Positions 33,528-43,291 are shown, counted from the first letter of the stretch. The stretch: DNA of 64,000 nt from Actibacterium atlanticum (GCF_000671395.1 NZ_AQQY01000006.1:124001-188000); one strand, 5' to 3'. Made by a program: numbers and translations. The notes: a model not told the origin generated them from the letters alone.

Positions 33528-34499
33528 TTAAACCGCGTAGTTCCACGGGGACGCCTGATAACGATAGGCATCGCCCGCGCGCAGCACCTGCCCCCAGCCG
33601 GGGAAATCGACGTGCATGCCGGTGACCAGCAACTTGTCGGTCGCGGCCATGTCCATCATCTTGGCGCGGGTTTTCAGGGTTTGATCGCGGTCCATATCAA
33701 AAGCGACGGTCAGTTCGGGGTGGGTGAACTGCAGGCCCGTCAGGTGGACGATGTCGCCCCAGAACAGCAGGCTATCGTCGCCCGAAGACAGGGTGAACCC
33801 GCTGTGGCCCGGTGTGTGGCCCGGCAGCGGCATGGTGGTGATGCCTGCGCCCAGATCGGCCTCGCCCGAGAACAGTTTCAGGCGGTCTTTGTAGGGCGTG
33901 GTAGTGGCGCGTGCGGCCTGGAAGAAACCGGCGGCCTCCTCTCCGCCGGCCGCCATCATCGCGTCGTCATACCAGAAATCCCATTCGGATTGGGCAACAG
34001 CGACTTCGGCGTTCGGGAAAACAGCATTGCCTTCGCCGTCGATCAGGGCGCCGACGTGGTCCACGTGCAGGTGGGTCAGCAGCACCATGTCGATCTGATC
34101 GGGGGTCACGCCAGCCGCTTTCAGGTTGGCGGTCAGCGAGCCCAGCGTCGGCGCAAACAGATCAGCCGCGCCAGCATCGACCAGGATCTTCTTTTCGCCG
34201 GTTTCGATCAGGTAGCCGTTGACGGGAATGCGCATGTGGCCATCGTTGATCTTGTGGCCATAGTCGGCAAACGCGCCCGATACCTGCGCCTCATCAAATG
34301 ACGAAAGAACACCGGTGGGCAGGTCGACATAGCCGTCCAGAAGGGCGGTGACGACGGAATCGCCAATACGGGTGCGGTGGATGCCCGCCACCTGCGTGCT
34401 TGCTTGGGATGTCATAGCACGCACAGGGGCCGCGGTCAGAGTGGTGGCAAGGGGCAGCGCGGCGGTGGCGGACAGGAAGGATCTGCGGGACAGGGTCAT
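33528..34499 (-). CDS. Tat-exported metallo-beta-lactamase-fold hydrolase
   Basis: Protein of 323 residues. A twin-arginine leader (SRRSFLSATAALPLATTL) and a probable AMT cleavage region precede the MBL domain. Zinc motif THLHVDHVGAL (about residue 142) is followed by PGHTPGHS and GDIVH. It is probably a periplasmic lactonase-like or aryl-hydrolase; the family includes quorum-quenching lactonases, so the substrate is open. Divergent from the LysR gene, which may regulate it. Confidence 0.9.
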   Translation of the reverse strand: MTLSRRSFLSATAALPLATTLTAAPVRAMTSQASTQVAGIHRTRIGDSVVTALLDGYVDLPTGVLSSFDEAQVSGAFADYGHKINDGHMRIPVNGYLIETGEKKILVDAGAADLFAPTLGSLTANLKAAGVTPDQIDMVLLTHLHVDHVGALIDGEGNAVFPNAEVAVAQSEWDFWYDDAMMAAGGEEAAGFFQAARATTTPYKDRLKLFSGEADLGAGITTMPLPGHTPGHSGFTLSSGDDSLLFWGDIVHLTGLQFTHPELTVAFDMDRDQTLKTRAKMMDMAATDKLLVTGMHVDFPGWGQVLRAGDAYRYQASPWNYAV

Positions 34500-34622
34500 G
34501 TTGGTCTCCGTTGGGTTGCAGAAAAATGTGTCTGTCGCCCTGATATGTCACCTCAGGGGCTTGCAGGTAGCGGGGGCGTGCTCATATGGGATATAAGAGT
34601 GGCTAATACCCAAGAGGCACCC

Positions 34623-35546
34623 ATGGACCGCATGACCGCATTGGAAACCTTCGTAACCGCGATCGAAACCGGCAGCTTTAACCGCGCCGGGCAGCGGATC
34701 AACATCAGCCAGTCCGCTGTCAGCCAGCAGATCAAGTCTCTGGAACAGCTGATGGGGCACGATCTGGTTGTACGCAGCCCCAAAGGGGTTCGCACCACCG
34801 AGGCCGGTCAGATCGTATATGATCGCGCGCAGGAAATCCTACGCAATTACAATATGATGGGTGACGATGTTGAGGCTCTCTTTCAGTCTGTTTCGGGCAC
34901 TGTGCGCATCAGCATTGGCAGCTATCTGGGCAAGCTTCTGGTTGGCCCCGCATTGATTGATCTGAACAGCCGCTATCCCGAGCTTGATCTGGTCATCCGG
35001 CTTGAAGACCGGCTGGTCGATGTGGTGGCAGAAAACTATGATCTTGCGATCCGCACCGGCCAGCTGGGCGATACCAGCGGCTATGCACGAAAACTTGCAA
35101 CGATTGACACGATGCTCTTTGCCGCGCCGAGCTATCTTGAGCGCCACGGCATCCCGACCCGCCCAGGCGATCTGGAGCAAATGAAGTTTGTGCAGTTCAA
35201 TGAAACCGGCGGTGATATGCGTCTGGCCCTGCGCGATGGCGACGGCACCGTCGATGTCGCCATCCCGGTCGGTCTTAGCGCCGCCAGCCCAGAACTGATC
35301 ATCCACGCGGTGCTGAACGGCACCGGGATTTCACGCGCCCCGCTGTTGATGATCGAAGACTTGCTGGAACGGGGCGAGGTCGTGCCGGTATTGCCCGACT
35401 ACCCGCTTGAGACCAAAGACATCCACATTATCTACCCCAGCCGCCGTGCCATGACCCGCACGATGCAAACGGTTGTGACCACCTTGCGGACCGCACTGGC
35501 GCAGCACCCGTCCATCACGCTCATGCGAAGTGCAAACGACGCTTGA
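34623..35546 (+). CDS. LysR-family transcription regulator
   Basis: Protein of 307 residues. An N-terminal winged HTH (about 1-60; AGQRINISQSAVSQQIKSLE) is followed by a LysR substrate-binding domain of the CrgA/PBP2 type. The ATG at 34623 follows AAGAGG. The open frame upstream runs through the intergenic region and MBL gene, so it was not used. The 123-base gap to the divergent MBL gene should hold both promoters. Its likely target is that hydrolase. Confidence 0.92.
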   Translation: MDRMTALETFVTAIETGSFNRAGQRINISQSAVSQQIKSLEQLMGHDLVVRSPKGVRTTEAGQIVYDRAQEILRNYNMMGDDVEALFQSVSGTVRISIGSYLGKLLVGPALIDLNSRYPELDLVIRLEDRLVDVVAENYDLAIRTGQLGDTSGYARKLATIDTMLFAAPSYLERHGIPTRPGDLEQMKFVQFNETGGDMRLALRDGDGTVDVAIPVGLSAASPELIIHAVLNGTGISRAPLLMIEDLLERGEVVPVLPDYPLETKDIHIIYPSRRAMTRTMQTVVTTLRTALAQHPSITLMRSANDA

Positions 35547-35583
35547 CGCGCGGCGCTGGTCTGATTACCCAGATCGCCACGGT

Positions 35584-35660
35584 GGGCCTGTAGCTCAATT
35601 GGTTAGAGCAGAGCGCTCATAACGCTTTGGTTGCGGGTTCAAGTCCTGCCGGGCCTACCA
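35584..35660 (+). tRNA. tRNA with CAT anticodon (Met or lysidine-type Ile2)
   Basis: Cloverleaf of 77 bases with CCA encoded, D-arm GCTCAATTGGTTAGAGC, anticodon loop CTCATAA and T-arm GGGTTCAAGTCC. CAT can be elongator Met or Ile2 (read as LAT after lysidine formation). It lacks the initiator features. The GGGCCTG acceptor stem and the stem bases resemble alphaproteobacterial Ile2, so I favour Ile2 weakly. Confidence 0.93.
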
Positions 35661-35690
35661 AACCCTCCTGAACCGCGATAGCCTGCCATC

Positions 35691-36386
35691 ATGTGTGGCA
35701 GAATTGGACTTCCCGACCTCAGCTGGGCGCAGTTTATCGCATGGCAGCAAGGCTTTCTGGACTGGGACAGCGTTATGCGTGAGGGCCAGCATCTGCCCCT
35801 GCCCGCAAGCTGGAATGTGAAACCAACCCAACAGGTGCAGATCGTCTATGGGCAGGATCAAACCCTGCACATGGCCCCAGCACGCTGGTGGCTGGTGCCG
35901 GGCTGGTTTCGCGGTCCGATGAAAGACTGGAAAGCCACAACCTTCAATGCCCGCATCGAAAGCGCCAACACGACCAACGCCTTCAAAGGCGCGTGGCAGA
36001 CCGGGCGCTGCGTGATTCCGGCCTCGGGCTATTATGAATGGACGGGCCCCAAAGGTGCCAAGCAACCTTGGTGGATTGCCCCCGACACCAACGCGCCCGC
36101 GATGCTTTTGGCCGGGTTGCATACGCAGTTGCATGATGGCACCCGCAGCTGCACCATCCTGACCCGCGCGGCCCTGCCGCAACTTGCTGACATCCACGCC
36201 CGTACCCCGGTGATCCTGTCCGAAGACGAAACCGCCCCCTGGCTGCGTGGTGAAATCGACCATGCAGCAGCGCAGGACCTTGGCCTGTCATGGGAGGGCC
36301 GGATGCGGTTTCATCAGGTGCCAAAATTTGGGCTGAAAGACGACGGACCCGAGCTGATCGAACCGGTACAGGGCACTTTGCTTTAG
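35691..36386 (+). CDS. SRAP (YedK/HMCES-like) DNA-protein crosslink protein
   Basis: Protein of 231 residues. It starts MCGRIG; the Cys at position 2 becomes the N-terminus that crosslinks to abasic sites in single-stranded DNA. Other family motifs are WNVKPTQQVQIV, NARIESANTTNAF, CVIPASGYYEW and a His in DIHARTPVIL. It probably protects abasic sites during replication or SOS. No LexA box was seen upstream. Its stop overlaps the stop of the convergent kinase by 3 bases. Confidence 0.93.
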   Translation: MCGRIGLPDLSWAQFIAWQQGFLDWDSVMREGQHLPLPASWNVKPTQQVQIVYGQDQTLHMAPARWWLVPGWFRGPMKDWKATTFNARIESANTTNAFKGAWQTGRCVIPASGYYEWTGPKGAKQPWWIAPDTNAPAMLLAGLHTQLHDGTRSCTILTRAALPQLADIHARTPVILSEDETAPWLRGEIDHAAAQDLGLSWEGRMRFHQVPKFGLKDDGPELIEPVQGTLL

Positions 36387-37720
36387 CGCGCCAACACCAG
36401 CTCAGCTTTCAGCCCACCCAGATCACCGCTGTCTCCCAGACGCAGAACACCGCCATGGCTGCGCGCGATTTCCGAAGCGATCGCCAGCCCCAATCCGACA
36501 CCCGGCGCACGGTTCTGGTTGCGCGACTGATCCAGCCGGTTAAAGGCCTTCACCGCGGCCTCTCTCTGGTCGGCGGGAATGCCGGGACCATCGTCCTCGA
36601 CACTAAAACGGATCATCTTGTCGCTGACATCCAGAGACAAATGGCAGCTCGCGCCATAGTTCAGCGCGTTGTTCACAAGGTTCTGGACGGCGCGTTCAAT
36701 GGCAACGGCGCGTAGCGGGACACTGACCCCGTCAGGCAGCACGCCCAAGGTCACCACCCCGCCGGAACGCACCGCCTTATCCGCCACCCCGCGCAGCAAA
36801 GCCGCCGGATCGGTCGGTTCGGGGTCATCCAGAGTTTCGGATCGGGCGAAATCCAGAAAACCGTCCAGCATACGTTCCATATCTTTCACGTCACGGTTCA
36901 GCTCTTCGGTCTCAGGGGTTTCCTCCATCAGCGACAGGCTTAGCCGCATCCGAGTCAGCGGCGTGCGCAGATCATGGCTGACACCGGACAGCATCATGGT
37001 GCGCTGTTCGATCTGACGCTCGATCCGGCCGCGCATGTTCAAGAACGCACTGCCCGCCGCGCGCACCTCGTTTGCACCAGAGATCCGATAGGGCACGGAC
37101 TGCCCCTTACCAAAGGCTTCGGCGGCGCGGGCAAGGCGCCGGATCGGGCGCAGCTGATTGCGCAGAAAGATGAAGGCGATCACCGTCATCAAAATACTGG
37201 CGAAGATCATCAAAACCAGCAGCTGATGTGGGTTGGAGGCCGACACCCGCACCCGTTCAAAGGCCACTTCGACATCCCCATGCCGGGTCTTCAGGTGCAG
37301 ACGCAACTGCTTGGCGACCTCATACCAAGGCGTGTCACCCCGCAGATCAACCGAGACCAACTGAGGCAGTTGGGCATAGAGATTTGAGATAACAAAGCGG
37401 CCGGACAAATCTATCGGCGATCGGCGGTCGGGGCCGGTGGCCTGATCGGTGGGCGCAACTTCGATGGCCAGGGCGCTTAGCGCCGGGGTCAGGTCTTGCA
37501 ATGCGAGCGGCAGGCTGGGGGCCGCGTCAATTTGATCGACGATAAACGACACCTCGCGCGCCATATTGCGCGACATCTGTTTGGTCACGCCCTCGAAATG
37601 GCGTTGAATAAACTGCACGGACACCACCAGCTGGATCGTGACGATGGGCACGATCAGGATAAGTGCCGCGCGACCATAGAGGCTTCGGGGTAAAGTACGT
37701 TTGATCCAACCTTGTTTCAT
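36383..37720 (-). CDS. EnvZ-like sensor histidine kinase
   Basis: Inner-membrane kinase of 445 residues. Membrane segments near residues 17-35 and 165-185 flank a periplasmic sensor. A HAMP linker follows, then the phospho-acceptor motif SGVSHDLRTPLTRMRL and the catalytic core (N-box NLVNNALNYGA, EDDGPGIP, GVGLGLAI). EnvZ partners are normally next to ompR, but no response-regulator gene is adjacent (the upstream neighbour is a divergent MBL hydrolase). The signal is unknown. Confidence 0.92.
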   Translation of the reverse strand: MKQGWIKRTLPRSLYGRAALILIVPIVTIQLVVSVQFIQRHFEGVTKQMSRNMAREVSFIVDQIDAAPSLPLALQDLTPALSALAIEVAPTDQATGPDRRSPIDLSGRFVISNLYAQLPQLVSVDLRGDTPWYEVAKQLRLHLKTRHGDVEVAFERVRVSASNPHQLLVLMIFASILMTVIAFIFLRNQLRPIRRLARAAEAFGKGQSVPYRISGANEVRAAGSAFLNMRGRIERQIEQRTMMLSGVSHDLRTPLTRMRLSLSLMEETPETEELNRDVKDMERMLDGFLDFARSETLDDPEPTDPAALLRGVADKAVRSGGVVTLGVLPDGVSVPLRAVAIERAVQNLVNNALNYGASCHLSLDVSDKMIRFSVEDDGPGIPADQREAAVKAFNRLDQSRNQNRAPGVGLGLAIASEIARSHGGVLRLGDSGDLGGLKAELVLAR

Positions 37721-37763
37721 GCGTTAGACCGTACCGGGCGGCAGGCTCTGAAGGAAGCGCAAG

Positions 37764-38666
37764 ATGCAGGCAGAAGATGATTTCAACCCGGTAGCGGGTC
37801 TGTGCGAGTGGCTGGACACAGACATCCGCCGCGTGCTGGCGCCCAACCCCTCGCCGATGACCTTTCGTGGCACCAACACCTATCTGCTGGGACGCGGCAC
37901 GGTGGCGGTGATTGATCCCGGACCGGCTGAGCCAACCCACATTGACGCGATCCTGGCCGCGCTGGAACCGGGCGAGCAGGTCTCTCATATCCTGGTAACC
38001 CATTCCCACAGGGATCACTCGCTTGGGGTTCCGATGTTGAAGGCGGCCACCGGGGCCCCGGTCTATGCCTTTGGCGACAGCCGCGCCGGGCTGCGGGCAG
38101 AACTGGCCGTATTGACGGATCTGGGGGGCGGTGAAGGAGTGGACGCGGATTTCGCGCCCGATCAGTGTCTGGCCGACGGGGATGTCGTAGATGTTGGTGC
38201 CCTGCCCGTCCGCGCCATCTGGACGCCCGGCCATATGGGCAATCACATGTGCTTTGTCAGCGGCGATCGGATATTTACCGGTGATCACGTCATGGGCTGG
38301 GCCACGTCAATGGTGTCTCCCCCTGATGGCAGCGTGACAGACTTTATGGTGTCTTTGGACCGGCTGGGCGCGCAGGACGCCCGGGTATTCTATCCAGCGC
38401 ATGGGGCTCCGGTCGCGGACCCTGCGGGGCGTATCGCCCATCTGCGCACCCACCGCCAAACGCGCGAGAGGCAAATTTTGCTGGCCTTACAAGGGGCTGA
38501 GGCCACCCCCGCCGAACTGGCCGCACAGATCTACACCGATCTGGCCCCCAACCTGCTGCCCGCGGCCACCCGCAATGTTCTGGCCCATCTGCTTGATTTA
38601 ACAGCCAGAAACCTGACGTCCTGCGAAGGGTCGCCCGGCCTGCACAGCCAATTTCGTTTGGAGTGA
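37764..38666 (+). CDS. Cytoplasmic metallo-beta-lactamase-fold hydrolase (LACTB2-like)
   Basis: Protein of 300 residues without a signal peptide. Zinc motif THSHRDHSLGVP, PGHMGNHM and GDHVMGW are present, followed by a C-terminal winged-helix-like region. LACTB2-like members are RNases or thioesterases, but bacterial functions vary. The ATG has AAGGAAG upstream. Only 43 bases separate it from the divergent histidine kinase. Confidence 0.88.
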   Translation: MQAEDDFNPVAGLCEWLDTDIRRVLAPNPSPMTFRGTNTYLLGRGTVAVIDPGPAEPTHIDAILAALEPGEQVSHILVTHSHRDHSLGVPMLKAATGAPVYAFGDSRAGLRAELAVLTDLGGGEGVDADFAPDQCLADGDVVDVGALPVRAIWTPGHMGNHMCFVSGDRIFTGDHVMGWATSMVSPPDGSVTDFMVSLDRLGAQDARVFYPAHGAPVADPAGRIAHLRTHRQTRERQILLALQGAEATPAELAAQIYTDLAPNLLPAATRNVLAHLLDLTARNLTSCEGSPGLHSQFRLE

Positions 38667-38736
38667 GAAAACTGAAACTTTTTGTGCATTCCCCTCTGGA
38701 CGCGCCCGAAGCCTGTTGCTATATCGCGCTTCACAT

Positions 38737-38811
38737 TCCGGCGTAGCTCAGCGGTAGAGCAGTTGACTGTTAATCAATTGGTCGTAGGTTCGATCCCTAC
38801 CGCCGGAGCCA
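38737..38811 (+). tRNA. tRNA-Asn (GTT)
   Basis: Cloverleaf of 75 bases. Acceptor TCCGGCG/CGCCGGA, anticodon loop CTGTTAA with GTT, T-arm AGGTTCGATCCCT and encoded GCCA. Followed at once by a terminator. Confidence 0.97.
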
Positions 38812-38812
38812 T

Positions 38813-38850
38813 AAAAAGCCCTTAAGTCTTAGCGATTTAAGGGCTTTTTT
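38813..38850. terminator. Terminator after tRNA-Asn, bidirectional in form
   Basis: AAAAAGCCCTTAA pairs with TTAAGGGCTTTTTT around an 11-base loop. The T-run serves the tRNA (plus strand). The matching A-run also gives a T-run for the formate dehydrogenase operon ending at 38879 on the minus strand. Confidence 0.9.
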
Positions 38851-38878
38851 GGTTCTTTGACAGGGTATCAGCTGACGT

Positions 38879-41602
38879 TCAGGCAGGCTCTACCCGCACA
38901 GCCGCAAACTTGAATTCCGGAATTTTCCCAAAGGGATCCAACGCCGGGTTGGTCAGGATGTTGGCGGCGGCTTCCACAAAGGCGAAGGGCACAAACACCA
39001 TGCCTTCGGCGATTGCGCGATCGGCCCGTGCCATGATTGTAATCTCTCCTCGTCGACTGATCAGGCGGATGTCTTGCCCAGGGGATAGGCCCAGTTTGCG
39101 CAAGGTCCGCGGATGAAGAGAACAGTTCGCCTCGGGCTCGACAGCATCCAGCACGCTGGCGCGTCTGGTCATCGAGCCGGTATGCCAATGCTCCAGCTGC
39201 CGCCCCGTGGTCATCACCATCGGGAAATCGTCATCGACGGCTTCATCGGGCGCGATGATCGCGGCAGGGGTGAATTTGGCCCGGCCTTCTGGGCGCGGGA
39301 AGCCATCGCCAAACACCACAGCTTCACCCGGATGATCGGGTGCAGGGCACGGGTAGGTCACGGCGCCTTCGGCCTCTAGCCGGTCCCAGGTGATGTTGTT
39401 CAGCGACGGCATGCCCAGCTTCATCTCGGCAAAGACCTGTGAGGGATGGGTATAGTCCCATTGCAACCCCAGTCGATTGGCCAGATCGGTGGTGATGCGC
39501 CAATCCTCGCGCGCCTCGCCCGGGGCGGGCACAGCGGCGCGGGCGATCTGCACCTGCCGGTTGGTATTCGTCACCGTCCCGGCCTTTTCATAGAAGGCGG
39601 CGGCGGGCAGAACCACATCGGCATAGTTCGCGGTTTCGGTCAGGAAAATATCCTGCACCACCAGATGATCCAGCTTGGCCAGCGCGGCGCGGGCGTGATC
39701 AACATCTGGGTCGGACATGGCGGGGTTTTCCCCCAGAATATACATGCCCTTGATCCGACCAGCATGCACGGCGTCCAAAATCTCGGTCACCGTCAGGCCT
39801 TTTTCAGCGGCAATAGCATCCCCCCACATGTCGGCGAAATGGCTGCGCACTTCGGGGTCGGTGACGTCCTGATAATCCGGCAGGAACATCGGGATCAGGC
39901 CCGCATCGGACGCGCCCTGAACATTGTTCTGTCCACGCAACGGGTGCAAGCCCGTGCCCGGCCGCCCCACCTGCCCGCACATCAGCGCAAGGCTGATCAG
40001 ACAGCGGGAATTGTCGGTGCCATGGATGTGTTGCGACACGCCCATGCCCCAAAAGATCATCCCCGCTTTGGCCCCGGCAAAGTCGCGGGCAACGGCGCGC
40101 AGGGTGTCTGCATCAATGCCGCAATGCTCGGCCATGTCTTCGGGTTTGAAGTTGGCCAGATGGGTTTTTTCGGCCTCCCAGTTTTCGGTGTAGGCGTCGA
40201 TATACTGTTGATCGTAAAGGCCTTCTTCGACGATCGTGGCCATGATCGCATTCAGCATGGCGACGTCCGCGCCGGGCTTGAATTGCAGCGTATGAGTGGC
40301 GAACCGGCTTAGCCCATGCGCGCGCGGGTCCATCACGATCAGCTTGCCACCGCGCTGGGTGAACTGCTTGAAATAGGTCGCAGCGACGGGGTGATTTTCC
40401 AGCGGGTTGCAGCCGATCACGATGGCCACATCAGCGTTTTCGATCTCGTTAAATGTGGCGGTCACAGCACCCGAACCAACGTTTTCAACCAGCGCAAAAA
40501 CCGATGAGGCATGACACAGCCTTGTGCAATGATCGACGTTGTTATGGCCAAAGCCCTGACGGATCAGTTTTTGGAACAGATACGCCTCTTCGTTGGTGCA
40601 TTTGGCCGAGCCAAACCCGGCCACGCCCTGCCCGCTGATGTCCTGTAGCCCCTTGGCGGCGGCATCCAGCGCCTCGTCCCACGAGGCCTCGCGGAAATGG
40701 GTCAGCAGATCGCCGGGGTCGACGTTCAGCCCCTTGGCGGGTGCGTCGTCGCGCCGGATCAGCGGTTTGGTCAGGCGGTGCGGGTGGTGGATGTAATCGA
40801 ACCCAAACCGGCCTTTGACGCACAGGCGGCCTTCATTGGCGGGGCCGTTCAGCCCTTCGACATATTTCACCTTGCCGTCTTTGACCTTCAGACTGACCTG
40901 ACAACCAACACCACAAAACGGACACACGCTGGCGACTTCTTCGTCGAAATCTGCGCTGTCGCCCTGCACCGTGGCGGGCAGCAAAGCGCCGGTCGGGCAA
41001 GCCTGAACACACTCGCCGCAGGCCACGCAACTGGAGGCGCCCATCGGGTCGGCCATGTCAAACGTCGGATAGGCGTCGTGCCCACGTCCGGCCATGCCGA
41101 TCACATCGTTCACCTGCACCTCGCGGCAGGCGCGCACGCACAGGCCGCATTGGATACAGGCATCCAGATTGACCTGCATCGCCACATGGCTGTCGTCCAG
41201 CAGCGGCACGCGGTCCTTTTCCAGCTTGGGGAAACGGCTGTCGGAAACGCCGTTCACTGCCGCCATGTCGGCCAGATGCGAGGACGCATCATGCGCCACC
41301 TCGGGCTGGTCGGTGACCAGCATTTCAACCACCATCTTGCGGGCGGTTTTGGCACGAGTGCTATCGGAGTGTACCACCATGCCCTCAGCCGGTTCACGGA
41401 TGCACGAGGCCACCAGCGAGCGCTCGCCTTCGACCTCAACCATACAGGCGCGGCAATTGCCGTCGGGGCGGTAGCCGGGCGCGGGTTTGTGGCACAGATG
41501 CGGGATGATTAGCCCACGGCCATGGGCGACCTGCCAGATGGTTTCACCGGGCTGGGCCTGAATCGTTTCGCCATCAAGGGTAAAGGTGATCGTGTCGGTC
41601 AT
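38879..41602 (-). CDS. fdsA: NAD-dependent formate dehydrogenase, catalytic alpha subunit
   Basis: Cytoplasmic bis-MGD molybdenum enzyme of 907 residues. In order: a 2Fe-2S domain (C37, C50, C53, C67), two 4Fe-4S clusters (CIQCGLCVRAC from 149, CVACGECVQAC from 192), a further FeS cluster (CPFCGVGC at 227) and the large Mo domain. The Mo ligand is C363 in RLCHASS, not selenocysteine. It oxidises formate to CO2. The ATG is 3 bases after the NuoEF-like gene stop. It belongs to an fds operon with downstream moco genes across a divergent promoter. Confidence 0.95.
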   Translation of the reverse strand: MTDTITFTLDGETIQAQPGETIWQVAHGRGLIIPHLCHKPAPGYRPDGNCRACMVEVEGERSLVASCIREPAEGMVVHSDSTRAKTARKMVVEMLVTDQPEVAHDASSHLADMAAVNGVSDSRFPKLEKDRVPLLDDSHVAMQVNLDACIQCGLCVRACREVQVNDVIGMAGRGHDAYPTFDMADPMGASSCVACGECVQACPTGALLPATVQGDSADFDEEVASVCPFCGVGCQVSLKVKDGKVKYVEGLNGPANEGRLCVKGRFGFDYIHHPHRLTKPLIRRDDAPAKGLNVDPGDLLTHFREASWDEALDAAAKGLQDISGQGVAGFGSAKCTNEEAYLFQKLIRQGFGHNNVDHCTRLCHASSVFALVENVGSGAVTATFNEIENADVAIVIGCNPLENHPVAATYFKQFTQRGGKLIVMDPRAHGLSRFATHTLQFKPGADVAMLNAIMATIVEEGLYDQQYIDAYTENWEAEKTHLANFKPEDMAEHCGIDADTLRAVARDFAGAKAGMIFWGMGVSQHIHGTDNSRCLISLALMCGQVGRPGTGLHPLRGQNNVQGASDAGLIPMFLPDYQDVTDPEVRSHFADMWGDAIAAEKGLTVTEILDAVHAGRIKGMYILGENPAMSDPDVDHARAALAKLDHLVVQDIFLTETANYADVVLPAAAFYEKAGTVTNTNRQVQIARAAVPAPGEAREDWRITTDLANRLGLQWDYTHPSQVFAEMKLGMPSLNNITWDRLEAEGAVTYPCPAPDHPGEAVVFGDGFPRPEGRAKFTPAAIIAPDEAVDDDFPMVMTTGRQLEHWHTGSMTRRASVLDAVEPEANCSLHPRTLRKLGLSPGQDIRLISRRGEITIMARADRAIAEGMVFVPFAFVEAAANILTNPALDPFGKIPEFKFAAVRVEPA

Positions 41603-41605
41603 ATC

Positions 41606-43291
41606 TTACACCTCATCCGGGAAGTGTTTCATGGTCAGGCGCAGACAGTTGGGGGCCGCCTGCCCTAGCCCGCAGATCGAGGCATCGACCATGGTTTGGC
41701 TCAGCTCTTCGAGCAGGTCCTGATCCCAGCGATCCGCCTGCATCAGCTTGACGGCCTTTTCACAGCCCACGCGGCAGGGCGTGCATTGGCCGCAGGATTC
41801 ATCTTCGAAGAACCGCATCATGTTCAGCGCGGCGCCGCGGGCGGAATCGTGATCTGACAGCACCACCACGGCGGCCGAACCGATGAAGGTGCCGTGTTCC
41901 TGCAATGTATCGAAATCCAGCGGAACGGCGTTCAAAGACGCAGGCAACAGGCCCGAAGATGGCCCGCCGGGTTGATAGGCCTTGAAGCTGTGCCCTTGGG
42001 CCATGCCGCCGGCTGCGTCGATGATGTCCAGAATGGTCGAACCCGCGGGCAGCAGGTACACGCCCGGCTTGGCAACCCGGCCTGAAACCGAATAGTTCCG
42101 CAACCCGGTGCGCCCGTTCTTTTGCGTCGCGTTCAACACCTGCGCCCCTTCGCGCAGGATACGCGCGACCCAGTATAGGGTTTCGATGTTGTGCACCAAG
42201 GTCGGGCGATCAAAGACGCCGACCTGCGCCACAAAGGGCGGACGATGGCGCGGCAGGCCGCGCTTGCCTTCAATGCTTTCGATCATCGCGGATTCTTCGC
42301 CGCAGATATACGCCCCGGCACCGCGCCGCAGGTCGATATATCCGGGGGCGACGATTCCTTCGGCTTCAAGCCGGGCAATCTCTTGTCGCAACACTTCGCG
42401 CGCGGCTGGGTACTCATCGCGCAGATAGATAAAGCAGGTCTCGGCCTCTATCGCCCAAGCGGCAATCAACATCCCTTCAAGAAAAAGATGCGGCGTTTGT
42501 TCCAACACCTGACGGTCTTTGAACGTGCCCGGCTCGCCCTCGTCGCCGTTCACGGCCAGATAGCGCGGGCCATCATTGGCGCGGACAAAACCCCATTTGG
42601 TGCCCGACGGAAAGCCAGCCCCGCCAAGCCCGCGTAGACCAGCCTCTTTGATCTGCTCTTGCACGTTCTGCCAATCACCACTCTTGCGCAATTGGCGCAG
42701 CGTGGCATAGCCGCCCTCGGACTGATAGGCCTCAAACCCTTGATAATTTGGGATGATCGGATGGGTCGCACCAGCGTCAATCGCGGCTTGAATTTTCGGG
42801 ACCGAGGCGTGGTCGATATGGTGATGGCCCAGCTCAACCACGGGTGCGGTATCGCAGCGGCCCATGCAAGGCGCGCGCAAAACACGCACCTGCGCCGGGT
42901 TCATCCCGTCTTCAAGCGCCTCTTTCAACTGCTGCGCCCCCGCCAATTCGCATGACAGCGAGTCACACACGCGTATTGTCAAAGCGGGCGGCGCGGTCTC
43001 GCCCTCTTTGACCACATCGAAGTGCGCGTAAAAGGTTGCAACCTCATAGACTTCGGCCTGGCTGATGCGCAGTTCATCGGCCAAAGCACACAAATGGGCC
43101 GCCGACAGATGGCCATAGGCGTCCTGCAAAAGGTGCAGAAATTCGATCAGCAAATCACGGCGGCGTGGTCGCGCGCCCAGCAAGGAACGCAGCTGTTGGG
43201 CGGCCGCGTCATCCAGCTGCCGCCCCTTTGGCGTTGCCCGCCCGCGTCCTTTCCCGGTCTTCCAGACGCCGTCCATCGTGTCGGTGGTCAT
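41606..43291 (-). CDS. NuoE-NuoF fusion: diaphorase subunit of formate dehydrogenase
   Basis: Cytoplasmic flavoprotein of about 561 residues that passes electrons from FdsA to NAD. The N-terminal part (about 30-160) is NuoE/FdsG-like with a 2Fe-2S site (CDSLSCELAG and APCMGRCDTAP). The rest is NuoF/FdsB-like, with the FMN/NAD region GLRGLGGAGFPSGTKW, GEESAMIESIEG and a 4Fe-4S site ESCGQCTPCRVGC. In Ralstonia these are two separate proteins. The ATG at 43291 was chosen; a GTG four codons earlier (43303) is possible. Divergent from the tusA-like gene. Confidence 0.93.
   Translation of the reverse strand: MTTDTMDGVWKTGKGRGRATPKGRQLDDAAAQQLRSLLGARPRRRDLLIEFLHLLQDAYGHLSAAHLCALADELRISQAEVYEVATFYAHFDVVKEGETAPPALTIRVCDSLSCELAGAQQLKEALEDGMNPAQVRVLRAPCMGRCDTAPVVELGHHHIDHASVPKIQAAIDAGATHPIIPNYQGFEAYQSEGGYATLRQLRKSGDWQNVQEQIKEAGLRGLGGAGFPSGTKWGFVRANDGPRYLAVNGDEGEPGTFKDRQVLEQTPHLFLEGMLIAAWAIEAETCFIYLRDEYPAAREVLRQEIARLEAEGIVAPGYIDLRRGAGAYICGEESAMIESIEGKRGLPRHRPPFVAQVGVFDRPTLVHNIETLYWVARILREGAQVLNATQKNGRTGLRNYSVSGRVAKPGVYLLPAGSTILDIIDAAGGMAQGHSFKAYQPGGPSSGLLPASLNAVPLDFDTLQEHGTFIGSAAVVVLSDHDSARGAALNMMRFFEDESCGQCTPCRVGCEKAVKLMQADRWDQDLLEELSQTMVDASICGLGQAAPNCLRLTMKHFPDEV

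Noticed and set aside
37721-37763. Missing OmpR-type regulator beside the EnvZ-like kinase
   Set aside because: Only 43 bases lie before a divergent MBL gene, so no hidden regulator or remnant could be present.
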